DNA of 64,000 nucleotides, from contig NZ_LS999839.1 in assembly GCF_900564155.1 (NCBI RefSeq), positions 2,539,097 through 2,603,096 on the forward strand, given 5' to 3'. The position numbers and the translations under genes are program-made. Positions 35,283-43,481 of the stretch are shown piece by piece. A model generated the notes under the pieces. The model was not told where the DNA came from. It did not search any database and saw only the letters and a program-made list of their open reading frames with translations. The stretch comes from Pedobacter schmidteae. GTDB taxonomy: Bacteria; Bacteroidota; Bacteroidia; Sphingobacteriales; Sphingobacteriaceae. Positions within the stretch are counted from its first letter, which is position 1. The number at the start of each line of letters is the position of its first letter.

Positions 35283-37457
35283 TTAGTTTTTGACCAGTAT
35301 TTGTGGCATTTGCAGCTTCCAGAGGTTGGAATAGGCCGAATCGGGGTTGTACAACAGTTCGTTGTGTGTACCCTGCTCTACCACTACACCTTTATCCAGT
35401 ACAATTATTTTGTCGGCATGGTTTAAGGTACTTAAGCGATGGGCAATGACAATAACAGTCTTCCCTTTGTTCTTTAGCAAATCAATGGCTTTTTGCACAT
35501 GAAGCTCCGATAAAGAATCAAGTGAGGAGGTGGCTTCATCAAGAATCAGAATTTCGGGGTTGCGGTACAAAGCCCGGGCAATGGCAATGCGCTGCCTTTG
35601 TCCGCCTGATAGACTGGCGCCATTTTCGCCCAGGTAGGTCTGAAAGCCGCGGGGCAAGGTTTCTATAAAGTCGATAATGCCCAGTTGCTCGGAAATATCC
35701 AAAATACTCTGCATATCAGGTTCAGCATCGCCAATGGCAATATTTTCGATGACATTTCCTGCAAAAAGATCTATTTTTTGAGGAACCACAGCTACTGTAC
35801 TGCGCAGGGAGGAAGTGCGAATATATTTTAAGTCATACTTACCTATACTCACATTCCCTTTTTGAATAGGGTAAATGTTTTGGAGGATAGACATTAATGT
35901 CGATTTTCCTGATCCGCTTTCGCCCACAATAGCGGTAAACTTACCTTGAGGGATGGTTAGATTTAAGCTTTCAAAAACAGGTAGCCTGGTGCCATAACGA
36001 AAAGAGACATTTTCAAAATGGATATCGCCTATTTTTTCGGCAGTCAGTTCAATTTGGTTTTCGGTACTTTCCAGGTTTTCCCGTTCCAGGTCCATAATCT
36101 CAAACAACCTGTCGGCCGCAATTACGGCATCCTGCACCACCTTGTTCATGCCAATCAGAGAGGATACCGGGCCGGTAAAATAACCAATCAGGGTATAGAA
36201 GGATAACAATTCGCCGGGCGTAATGTTGTTGTCGAGTACAAAACCGGCACCCACCCAAAGTAAAATAATGGTAAGCAGGCGTGAGATCAGTTCGGTTGAG
36301 GTAGCCGAAAATAAGGAGTTGATGTTGGAGGTAAAACCGGTTTGCATCAGTTTTACAAAGCGCAGTTCTGTTTTGTCGTTGGCATGGTTTTCCAGGCCGA
36401 AACGTTTAAGGGTGCCTACAGAATTTAAGCTTTCCACCAATTGCGACTCCAGTTCGGCAGCATCTTCCATCAGTTTCCGTTGTGCCTTTTTGTTGAGTTT
36501 GTTGGTCACGAAATAAATCAACAGGTATACCGGAACAACGGTAAGCATCAGCAGGGCCAGTTTCCAGTAGTAGGTAAACATGACCATAAAGGAGAAAAAT
36601 ACGATGAAAATGTTGACGAGGAAATTGATGCTGACATCGTTTAAAAAGGTCCTGATCTTTACGGCATCGCCAATTCTGGAGATGATCTCACCCACGCGCA
36701 TGGTATCAAAAAACTGCTGTGGCAGTTTTAGCAGGTGTTTGTAATAGCCCAATATAAGTTGGGCATCTATCATTTGTCCGGTTTTGAGTGTAAATATGGT
36801 TTTTACGGTGCCAATAAAAAGCTGTACCACCAGTATAACTACCATGGCGGTGCCCATCAGGTTCAGTAGGTTTCGGTTGCCGTCTACCAGCACAAAGTCG
36901 ACCAGTTTCTGTACAAAAATGGAGGTCGACAAGCCCAGTACGGTGTATACAATGGCACCAAACAGGGCCTGTATCAAAATGCCTTTGTGGGGTTTGATCA
37001 GGTTCCAGAAGCGGCCCTGTACGCTTATTTTTTCATTTCCTGGTATGAATTCTTCGGCCGGTAATAATAATATCAGCGTGCCTGTCCATTCCTTTTTAAA
37101 CTCCTCATGTGTTTTGCGGTGCATTTGCCCATCAATAGGATCCATCACCTGTATATATTTACGGTTTACTTTGTAAATAACTACATAATGCTGTAGTATT
37201 TCGCCAACCACAACATGGGCTATAGCGGGTGTAGGGATTTTAAAGAGGCTTTCGAAAGGGCTTTTAACACCTTTGGCCTCAAAGCCTAGTTTTTGGGCGG
37301 CTTCTACCAGTCCCAGTACGGTGGTGCCTTTTTTATCGGTACCAGCCATTTGCCTGATGCGGGCAACCGGCAAATCTAATTTATAGTGTGTAGCGATAGA
37401 AGCCAGGCATGCTGCCCCACAGTCTGTAATGTCGCGTTGTTTTACTTTGGTGCTCAT
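35283..37457 (-). CDS. C39-peptidase ABC exporter for double-glycine leader peptides
   Basis: The 724-residue protein combines three parts. The N-terminal C39 cysteine protease domain has C13 (ITDCGAACLAS), H90 (LQHYVVIY) and D106 (MDPIDG). An ABC exporter membrane domain with about six helices follows (about 160-440). The ATPase has VGESGSGKST, LSGGQRQRIA and ILILDEATSSLD. Such proteins cut peptides after a Gly-Gly leader while exporting them. The natural substrate is the 83-residue peptide encoded 1.2 kb upstream on the same strand. The HlyD partner gene ends eight bases upstream, so the two form one unit. All catalytic residues are present, so the exporter should be active. Confidence 0.96.
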   Translation of the reverse strand: MSTKVKQRDITDCGAACLASIATHYKLDLPVARIRQMAGTDKKGTTVLGLVEAAQKLGFEAKGVKSPFESLFKIPTPAIAHVVVGEILQHYVVIYKVNRKYIQVMDPIDGQMHRKTHEEFKKEWTGTLILLLPAEEFIPGNEKISVQGRFWNLIKPHKGILIQALFGAIVYTVLGLSTSIFVQKLVDFVLVDGNRNLLNLMGTAMVVILVVQLFIGTVKTIFTLKTGQMIDAQLILGYYKHLLKLPQQFFDTMRVGEIISRIGDAVKIRTFLNDVSINFLVNIFIVFFSFMVMFTYYWKLALLMLTVVPVYLLIYFVTNKLNKKAQRKLMEDAAELESQLVESLNSVGTLKRFGLENHANDKTELRFVKLMQTGFTSNINSLFSATSTELISRLLTIILLWVGAGFVLDNNITPGELLSFYTLIGYFTGPVSSLIGMNKVVQDAVIAADRLFEIMDLERENLESTENQIELTAEKIGDIHFENVSFRYGTRLPVFESLNLTIPQGKFTAIVGESGSGKSTLMSILQNIYPIQKGNVSIGKYDLKYIRTSSLRSTVAVVPQKIDLFAGNVIENIAIGDAEPDMQSILDISEQLGIIDFIETLPRGFQTYLGENGASLSGGQRQRIAIARALYRNPEILILDEATSSLDSLSELHVQKAIDLLKNKGKTVIVIAHRLSTLNHADKIIVLDKGVVVEQGTHNELLYNPDSAYSNLWKLQMPQILVKN

Positions 37458-37464
37458 AACCGCT

Positions 37465-38637
37465 TTATATCTTTCCGTTTACATTGGGGTTTACCCAATT
37501 GTCAACTTTATCGTACAGCAACTGGTACAGGCTTCGCTCGGTAACCTTGAAACGGGCTGTAAATGTCATTCCTTTTTTGAGATAGCCTTTGTAGCCATTT
37601 TTTAACTGCAAATGGTCTTTATTCAATTCACAGCGTACTTTAAATACAGGTTGATCGTTGTTTACGATCACAATGTCATCCGAAATATCGAGTACTTTGC
37701 CCGTTGCCAATCCCCATTGATTATAGTTGTAGGCATCAATCTGAAAGCGGACTTCCTGACCTTTTTTGATGAGTCCTATATCGGCGGGTTTAACATAGCA
37801 AAATGCCGTAATGGCGGTGTCGGGCGATATTTCGCCAATTTTTTGATTGGCAAAAACATACGCTCCCTGCTGTAGTCCACTCAGATTTTGTATGGAACCG
37901 TCAATTGGGGCCTTTAAAGTGTATTGTTTTTTTTGCTCGTTTAATTCTACTTCTTCTCCGCTTAGCTGCTGCAGTTCGGTGCGTAGGGTATTGGCCTCGG
38001 TTTGCCATTGCGTTTTGTATCGGGTAATGATCATTTTGTACGCAGATTGGGCCTGTTCGTATTCAAATTTATACCTTTCGTATTCTGAGTCGGTAAGGGC
38101 TTTGTTTTGATAAAGTTTATTGTAACGGTTGTAGGTATTCTCGGCCTGGTTTTTTGCGATGCGGGCATTTTCCAGTTCCTGCGCAAATTGTTGCCAGGAG
38201 GCAGTATATTGACCTGTTTTTAAGGGTGGATAACTGAACCCATTGCGGTTGATGTAAACGAGCAGGGTTTGAATATCGCGAAGGAAAGCTCCGGTTTGTC
38301 CTTGTTTATTTTGCACAATGCTGCCTTGTTGTTTGGTTAGGGCAGCATCGATAATTAATAAGGTTTCGCCTTGTTTAACTTTCTGATTGTCTTTGAGCTT
38401 TAATTTGATGAGCCGTCCGTTGGCAGGTACCACCAGTTCGGTTTTTTCGACAGCAGATTGAAGCAGTCCACTGCTTTTAATGCTGATGGGGGTTTTGATA
38501 AATGGGAGCGCTATAAAAGTGAGCAGGATAACGCTTACTGCGGTAATGTAAATGAGCTGACTTGATCGCTTAATGCGGGAACGATAGACAATGGCGGTAC
38601 TGGTAATGGTTTCGGGAGAATATGCAGATAGTGACAT
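37465..38637 (-). CDS. HlyD/MFP-type periplasmic adaptor for the peptide exporter
   Basis: The 390-residue protein has one N-terminal membrane helix (about 28-50, LIYITAVSVILLTFIALPFI), a lipoyl/barrel-sandwich half (VVPANGRLIKLKLKDNQKVK, GETLLIID), a long coiled-coil hairpin (about 130-235) and the second lipoyl half (YTLKAPIDGSIQNLSGLQQG). It bridges the inner-membrane ABC exporter to an outer-membrane channel. No TolC-type gene is visible in the window, so a chromosomally separate one would be used. It lies between the peptide gene and the exporter gene, on the same strand. Confidence 0.93.
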   Translation of the reverse strand: MSLSAYSPETITSTAIVYRSRIKRSSQLIYITAVSVILLTFIALPFIKTPISIKSSGLLQSAVEKTELVVPANGRLIKLKLKDNQKVKQGETLLIIDAALTKQQGSIVQNKQGQTGAFLRDIQTLLVYINRNGFSYPPLKTGQYTASWQQFAQELENARIAKNQAENTYNRYNKLYQNKALTDSEYERYKFEYEQAQSAYKMIITRYKTQWQTEANTLRTELQQLSGEEVELNEQKKQYTLKAPIDGSIQNLSGLQQGAYVFANQKIGEISPDTAITAFCYVKPADIGLIKKGQEVRFQIDAYNYNQWGLATGKVLDISDDIVIVNNDQPVFKVRCELNKDHLQLKNGYKGYLKKGMTFTARFKVTERSLYQLLYDKVDNWVNPNVNGKI

Positions 38638-38652
38638 GGAGCTCGTATATTA

Positions 38653-38688
38653 AAATAGCCGCTATCCCGTTTGGGATAACGGCTATTT
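38653..38688 (-). terminator. Attenuator-like hairpin between peptide gene and hlyD-type gene
   Basis: The outer stem AAATAGCCG (38653-38661) / CGGCTATTT (38680-38688) is continued by TATCCC / GGGATA (38663-38668 / 38673-38678) with a short loop. On the minus strand it is followed by a T-rich TTTTAATATA. It begins 11 bases after the peptide stop codon, a position suited to giving much more peptide mRNA than exporter mRNA. Confidence 0.65.
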
Positions 38689-38698
38689 ATGGTTTTTC

Positions 38699-38950
38699 TT
38701 ACAGACCGCCTAAAGCGCCTACTATTGTAGCTAATTGTTTGTTAAGGAAACCAAAAGTGTCTGTTAATACACTTTTAACTGCACCTGTAACTGGAGCTAA
38801 AGCACCTGTTAAGTTGCCTAATCCTAGTCCGTTAAGGATACCAAGGCCACCTAGCAAACCGCCGCCTAGTAAACCTCCACCTTCAACTTTTGTCATTTCT
38901 ACTGTGTTCATTTCCTGAACACCAAGGTTGTTTAAATCTAATCTTTTCAT
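38699..38950 (-). CDS. Double-glycine leader bacteriocin-like peptide precursor
   Basis: The 83-residue precursor splits at GG (residues 24-25). The leader LGVQEMNTVEMTKVEGG has V(-4), M(-7), E(-8), M(-12) and V(-15), the positions read by C39 peptidases. The predicted 58-residue core is hydrophobic and glycine-rich (GLLGGGLLGGLGILNGLGLG at the start), has no cysteine, and carries about +1 net charge (K59, D64, K71). It resembles pore-forming class II bacteriocins in character and the anti-Bacteroidales bacteroidetocins in leader style, but I recognise no named core. No modification enzyme is adjacent, so the peptide is probably unmodified. The HlyD and exporter genes follow on the same strand after a hairpin. 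Confidence 0.85.
   Translation of the reverse strand: MKRLDLNNLGVQEMNTVEMTKVEGGGLLGGGLLGGLGILNGLGLGNLTGALAPVTGAVKSVLTDTFGFLNKQLATIVGALGGL
38846..38875 (-). repeat. 15-bp tandem duplication inside the peptide core
   Basis: Two 15-base units, gccacctagcaaacc (38846-38860) and gccgcctagtaaacc (38861-38875), differ at two bases and encode two copies of a Gly-Leu-Leu-Gly-Gly unit. Both differences are silent third-position changes. Confidence 0.75.
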
Positions 38951-39010
38951 AATAGGGATTATTATAAATTTCTTTTTCCTTACTCATCAAAGGCTTTTCA
39001 GGATACGCCT

Positions 39011-39024
39011 ATGTTGGCCAACAT
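39011..39024. promoter_or_regulatory. Perfect 14-bp palindrome upstream of the peptide gene
   Basis: ATGTTGGCCAACAT is a perfect inverted repeat, 61 bases upstream of the peptide start codon and about 150 bases before the divergent gene at 39171. Its position and symmetry fit an operator for a dimeric regulator; none is encoded next to it. Confidence 0.4.
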
Positions 39025-39170
39025 GGAAACGAAATTAATAAAAGTGCACGTTGCTATTTCTGTTCAGTTTGTTCATTTGAGGCTGTGCAGGGAAAATTTA
39101 TTTTTACTTTTTTGTCACGTTTTAGGGCTGATGTCAGTCTTACCAGTATAAAACAATTAAAACCATTATT

Positions 39171-39467
39171 ATGAAGAGCGTAAAAGTAAGTTACACGGTT
39201 AAACCATCATTTGTAGCACAGAATCAGCAGAATATTAATGCATTTATGGAAGAATTAAAACAATTGGGGCGATTGGATATCCGGTACAGTATTTATTTGG
39301 GGGAAGATGGCAAGACTTTTACACACCTTTCTTTGTATCAGAATGTTGAAGCCCAGAATACATTTCTGGAATTGGAATCTTTTAAATTTTTTCAGAAAGA
39401 GAGGGACGAAAGTGGTTTAGAAATGGAGCCAAATATTGAAGTGCTGAATTTGCTGGCTGCGTATTGA
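39171..39467 (+). CDS. Small protein, probable dimeric alpha-beta barrel (ABM-like)
   Basis: The 98-residue protein has the strand-helix pattern of the antibiotic-biosynthesis-monooxygenase-like (ferredoxin-like) fold: a first strand VKVSYTVKP, a helix NINAFMEELKQLG, strands DIRYSIYLGEDGKTFTHLSLY and a helix AQNTFLELESFKFFQKERDE. No catalytic residue can be assigned, and there is no signal peptide or membrane segment, so it does not look like a usual bacteriocin immunity protein. It starts 220 bases from the peptide gene in the opposite direction. Its functional link to the peptide system is unproven. Confidence 0.65.
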   Translation: MKSVKVSYTVKPSFVAQNQQNINAFMEELKQLGRLDIRYSIYLGEDGKTFTHLSLYQNVEAQNTFLELESFKFFQKERDESGLEMEPNIEVLNLLAAY

Positions 39468-39509
39468 TACTAGATCTGCTTTATACTGGATTTGCGCTAA
39501 AAGGCACGA

Positions 39510-39596
39510 TCGTCATCCTGAATTTATTTCAGGATCTCTTTTTAAGCTGGTTTTAATTATGAAATTCGAGATGCTGAAATAAATTCAGGATGACGA
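39510..39596. repeat. Inverted-repeat element with 29-bp arms (MITE/REP-like)
   Basis: The arms at 39510-39538 and 39568-39596 are inverted copies matching at 28 of 29 bases, beginning TCGTCATCCTGAATTTATTT, separated by 29 bases. Each arm is itself nearly palindromic (CCTGAATTTATTTCAGG), so complex folding is possible. The rest of the 39468-39783 gap is AT-rich and holds no gene; the region before the FAD-oxidoreductase start may contain its promoter but no clear element was found. The structure suggests a dispersed short repeat rather than a simple terminator. Confidence 0.75.
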
Positions 39597-39783
39597 CCGG
39601 AGTAATAATATGGTTCACAAGGAACCTAAAATGCTAGATCTTATTTAATTTGGATAGCGTGATTCTAAATAAATTAAAATCAATAAGAAATGCTAAGATT
39701 TGTATTTTTTTGTGGTTTCTTTGTTTATAGTTAGGTAATATCAAGAGGTTTTAATTAACCTGGGTAAGTATTTTTTATTTTAC

Positions 39784-42591
39784 ATGGAAATTGGGGCACT
39801 TTTAGAAGGCATTTTGCCAAAAGCGCGTATTAAAGTACGGCTGATTGATTTGGTTGCTTACGCATCGGACGCAGGTTTTTACTATTTGAGGCCCAAGGCT
39901 GTAGTGCAGCCGGTAGCCGAATCGGAGATCATCGCTTTATTTAAGTTTTCTCATGAACATCAGATCCCGCTTACTTTCCGTACAGGGGGGACCAGTTTAT
40001 CCGGACAGGCCATTACTGATGGTATTCTGGTTGATTTAAGTCAGTATTGGAACAAAATAAGTATCGAAGCCAATGGCGACCTGGTGAGGGTACAGCCGGG
40101 TATTACCGGGAGCATGGTAAATGGCCAGCTGAGGAAACACAAACGTAAGATAGGCCCTGATCCTTCCAGCATTGATGCCGCCATGATGGGAGGCATCCTT
40201 TCCAACAATTCGAGTGGGATGTGCTGTGGGGTAAAACTCAATTCTTACCATACGACCAAACATATCCGTTTCATTTTGCCCGACGGTAAAACCTTTACTA
40301 CGGAAAATGAAGGCGATTACCTGAGGTTTGAGCAGGAATGTGGCCATATTTATCAGGCTATAAAAAGTATGCAGGAGCAGTTGAACCAAAACACGGCGTT
40401 GCATGACCTGATCCGTAGAAAGTATGAAACCAAAAATACAGTAGGCTATTCGTTAAATTCCTTTATCGATCATCAGCATCCGTTGGATGTACTGGCACAT
40501 TTGTTAATTGGTGCTGAGGGTACACTTGGCTTTATCGCGGAAGCGGTAATGGAAACGGTGCCTGATTATCCTTATAAAACGACGGCCTTTTTATATTTTC
40601 CGGATATTTATGCGGCTTGTCAGGCCATTATTCCATTAACGGTGTCGGGCGCCGAGGCTGTTGAATTGATGGATAGGGCTTCATTAAGATCAATAGATAG
40701 CTTAAAGGGGGTGCCCGATAGGTTAAAAACTTTGCCGGAAACAGCTGCCGCTTTGTTGGTAGAATTTCAGGCCAATAGTCTGGATGAACTGCATGCCAAA
40801 ACAAATGTATTTCTTTCGTCGGCAGCCAACCTATCGATGTTGGAAGCACCCTTGTTTACGGAGGATGTGAAACAACAGGCTTTTTACTGGAAGCTGCGTA
40901 AGGGGATGTTTCCGGCAGTGGGTGCGGTAAGGGCTAGCGGTACCACCGTTATTTTGGAGGATATTGCTTTTCCGGTAGCCAAACTGGGGGATGCGATTCT
41001 CGATCTGCAACAGTTGTTTAGAAAATACGCCTACCATGAGGCGATTATTTTTGGTCATGCTAAAGATGGTAATATTCACTTTGTGGTGACCCAGGCTTTT
41101 CATACTGCAGCGGAAATTGAGCGTTACGATCTGTTTATGCAGGATGTGGTGAAACTGGTGGTGGAAACTTACGATGGTACCTTAAAAGCCGAGCATGGTA
41201 CAGGCCGCAATATGGCTCCCTTTATTGAAACGGAATGGGGAGGCGAGGCTTACCAAATGATGAAGGTTTTAAAAGCGGCGATCGACCCGAGTAATTTGCT
41301 GAACCCGGGAGTGATTATTAACGAAGATAAGAAAGCACATATTGCCAATTTAAAGCCCCTGCCTTCGGTAGAGCAGGAGGTGGACAAATGTATTGAGTGT
41401 GGTTATTGCGAACATAAATGCCCGAGCCGGAATGTGACACTTACACCGCGACAAAGGATTGTGGTAAGACGCGAGCTTGCGGGACTGAAAGAAAAGGGTA
41501 ATAAACAGGATTTTGACCTTCTGGTAAAGGAATATCAATACGATGGACTGGATACCTGCGCGGTGGACGGTTTGTGTGCGACGGCTTGTCCGGTCGACAT
41601 CAATACCGGCGATCTGGTGAAACGGCTGCGTAGGGAAAGTCATAGCAAAACGGCCAATAGTCTGGCAATGGTAGTGGCCAGAAATTTTGGTGCTACTGCT
41701 TTTATTGCAGGTGCGGCGGTGCAGCTGGGCGATGGAATGAACAGCATATTTGGCCAGTCGACCATGCGTAGTATTACCGGTGGACTAAAGAAAATTATTC
41801 CGGCCATGCCTTTGTGGAGTAATCAATTGCAGGCGCCCAAAGGAAAAATTATAGGGAGTAAAACCGGTTCTGTGGTTTATTTTCCTACCTGCATCAACAG
41901 GATGATGGGGGGTGCCAAGGAGAACAAGAAAAGTGTACCGCAAACTTTTATGAGTGTTTCTAATAAGGCGGGTATTGCGGTTTTAGTACCTGATGACATC
42001 AATGGGACTTGTTGCGGACAGCTGTTCTCTTCCAAAGGGTACAAGGATGCTTATATCTATACGTCGAACGAAACGGTGAGGAAATTATGGAAATGGACAT
42101 CGGGGGGTAAACTGCCTGTTGTACTGGATGTGAGTTCCTGCACGCATACTTTGCAGCATTGCCGTGAGGTACTTAGTGAGGAAAATAAGGCTTATTTTGA
42201 TCAGATGACTATCATCGATAGCATTGATTATTTGTATGATCATGTGATGCCGAAGCTGACCGAGATTCGTAAAAAAGATAGTATAGTGCTGCATCCGGTT
42301 TGTACGCTGAAAAAAATGGGACTAGAGAATAAACTGTTCCAGATTGCGGATCGCTTTGCGCATAAAGTTGATGTGCCCCTAACTGCGGGATGTTGCGGTA
42401 TGGCGGGCGACAGGGGCTTCCTTTTTCCGGAACTGACTGCTGCGGCTACTGCACCGGAAGCTGCCGAGGTAAAAAGGGGAGGGGAGTATTCGGGTTATTA
42501 CTCGACCGCCAAGACTTGTGAAATGGCCATGTCTGATGCGGTGAGTAAGAACTACGAATCTATTTTATATCTGGTTGACGAGTGCCTGTAA
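39784..42591 (+). CDS. FAD-binding and Fe-S-binding oxidoreductase, D-lactate dehydrogenase-like
   Basis: The 935-residue protein fuses a GlcD-like FAD domain (FRTGGTSLSGQAITDG around residues 60-75; LLIGAEGTLGFIAEAVMETV), an FAD-oxidase C-terminal domain (FGHAKDGNIHFVVTQ, GTGRNMAPFIE), a two-cluster ferredoxin region (CIECGYCEHKCPSRN and CAVDGLCATACPVDINTGD) and two CCG domains (GTCCGQLFSSKGY, GCCGMAGDRGF) as in GlcF/LldE-type subunits. This layout is that of large one-chain D-2-hydroxyacid dehydrogenases that feed electrons to the quinone pool; D-lactate is the best-known substrate, but glycolate or other acids are possible. It stands alone and its stop is three bases from the convergent tyrA. 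Confidence 0.9.
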   Translation: MEIGALLEGILPKARIKVRLIDLVAYASDAGFYYLRPKAVVQPVAESEIIALFKFSHEHQIPLTFRTGGTSLSGQAITDGILVDLSQYWNKISIEANGDLVRVQPGITGSMVNGQLRKHKRKIGPDPSSIDAAMMGGILSNNSSGMCCGVKLNSYHTTKHIRFILPDGKTFTTENEGDYLRFEQECGHIYQAIKSMQEQLNQNTALHDLIRRKYETKNTVGYSLNSFIDHQHPLDVLAHLLIGAEGTLGFIAEAVMETVPDYPYKTTAFLYFPDIYAACQAIIPLTVSGAEAVELMDRASLRSIDSLKGVPDRLKTLPETAAALLVEFQANSLDELHAKTNVFLSSAANLSMLEAPLFTEDVKQQAFYWKLRKGMFPAVGAVRASGTTVILEDIAFPVAKLGDAILDLQQLFRKYAYHEAIIFGHAKDGNIHFVVTQAFHTAAEIERYDLFMQDVVKLVVETYDGTLKAEHGTGRNMAPFIETEWGGEAYQMMKVLKAAIDPSNLLNPGVIINEDKKAHIANLKPLPSVEQEVDKCIECGYCEHKCPSRNVTLTPRQRIVVRRELAGLKEKGNKQDFDLLVKEYQYDGLDTCAVDGLCATACPVDINTGDLVKRLRRESHSKTANSLAMVVARNFGATAFIAGAAVQLGDGMNSIFGQSTMRSITGGLKKIIPAMPLWSNQLQAPKGKIIGSKTGSVVYFPTCINRMMGGAKENKKSVPQTFMSVSNKAGIAVLVPDDINGTCCGQLFSSKGYKDAYIYTSNETVRKLWKWTSGGKLPVVLDVSSCTHTLQHCREVLSEENKAYFDQMTIIDSIDYLYDHVMPKLTEIRKKDSIVLHPVCTLKKMGLENKLFQIADRFAHKVDVPLTAGCCGMAGDRGFLFPELTAAATAPEAAEVKRGGEYSGYYSTAKTCEMAMSDAVSKNYESILYLVDECL

Positions 42592-42594
42592 GGC

Positions 42595-43446
42595 TTATTT
42601 ATCGTCGCGATCCAGCACATGTTTAATTTTGTTGGCATTTTCCATCAGCTCGGTAAGGTAGTCCCAATTTTCCTTTTCAATACAGGATTTAAATTTCCGG
42701 AGCTGGGTAATGTGTTCGTTTAAAACATCGAGCACATTTTCTTTGTTTTGCTTAAAAATTGGCATCCACATGGCAGGGCTACTTTTTGCCAGCCTTACGG
42801 TACTTTCGAAACCGGCACTGGCCAGTTCAAATATGGCATTTTCTTCTCTTTCTTTCTCCAGAACGGTATTGGCCAGAGCAAAGGAAGTGATGTGAGAAAT
42901 ATGGCTGACATAAGCGACGTGTACATCGTGGTCTGTACCTTCCATATACACATTATACATGCCCAGTAGGGTGTATAATTTTTCTACTGTTGCGAGTGCA
43001 TCTTGATCACTTTCGGCTGCATTGCAAATTACATTTGCACGGCCGGCAAAGGCGTCATCTGTTGCCGCTTCCGGACCGCTAAACTCTGTACCCCACATAG
43101 GGTGGGTGGCAATATATCTACCCCTGTTGGCGTGCCCTTTTGCGGCTTCCAATAGGGATGTTTTGGTAGAACCGGTATCCAGTACAATTTGATGTTTGAT
43201 TTGATCCAGTACCTGTGGTAACAGCACAGTACATGCACTAACCGGGGCACTCAAAATGATGAGGTCGCTGTTGGCAATTGCGTTATTCAGGTCTGCTATT
43301 TCATCCACAATACCCAGTTCCAGTGCTTTTTGTCTGTGCACTTCCTGGTTGTCCACGCCGAATACTTTGGTGGCAAAGCCTTTTTGTTTCAACACCAAAG
43401 CCATGGAACCCCCGATTAGTCCGAGGCCGACTACTGCTATGTTCAT
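42595..43446 (-). CDS. tyrA: Prephenate dehydrogenase
   Basis: The 283-residue protein has the N-terminal NAD-binding motif VGLGLIGGSMA and the PDH-specific pattern: LDTGSTKTSLLEAA, THPMWGTEFSGPEAA, HDVHVAYVSHISHITSFALA, then a helical C-terminal half. It converts prephenate to 4-hydroxyphenylpyruvate in tyrosine synthesis. There is no fused chorismate mutase or ACT domain. The aminotransferase gene lies 35 bases upstream on the same strand, which fits the aromatic amino acid clusters of Bacteroidetes, although pheA and the DAHP synthase gene are absent here. Confidence 0.94.
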   Translation of the reverse strand: MNIAVVGLGLIGGSMALVLKQKGFATKVFGVDNQEVHRQKALELGIVDEIADLNNAIANSDLIILSAPVSACTVLLPQVLDQIKHQIVLDTGSTKTSLLEAAKGHANRGRYIATHPMWGTEFSGPEAATDDAFAGRANVICNAAESDQDALATVEKLYTLLGMYNVYMEGTDHDVHVAYVSHISHITSFALANTVLEKEREENAIFELASAGFESTVRLAKSSPAMWMPIFKQNKENVLDVLNEHITQLRKFKSCIEKENWDYLTELMENANKIKHVLDRDDK

Positions 43447-43481
43447 TAATTAAAGTTAAATATGGTATACATTTGTTTAGG

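Noticed and set aside
37465..38950. A lanthipeptide or other modified-peptide (RiPP) pathway for the glycine-rich peptide
   Set aside because: The core has no cysteine and no LanM, radical-SAM, YcaO or other modification gene lies in the unit.
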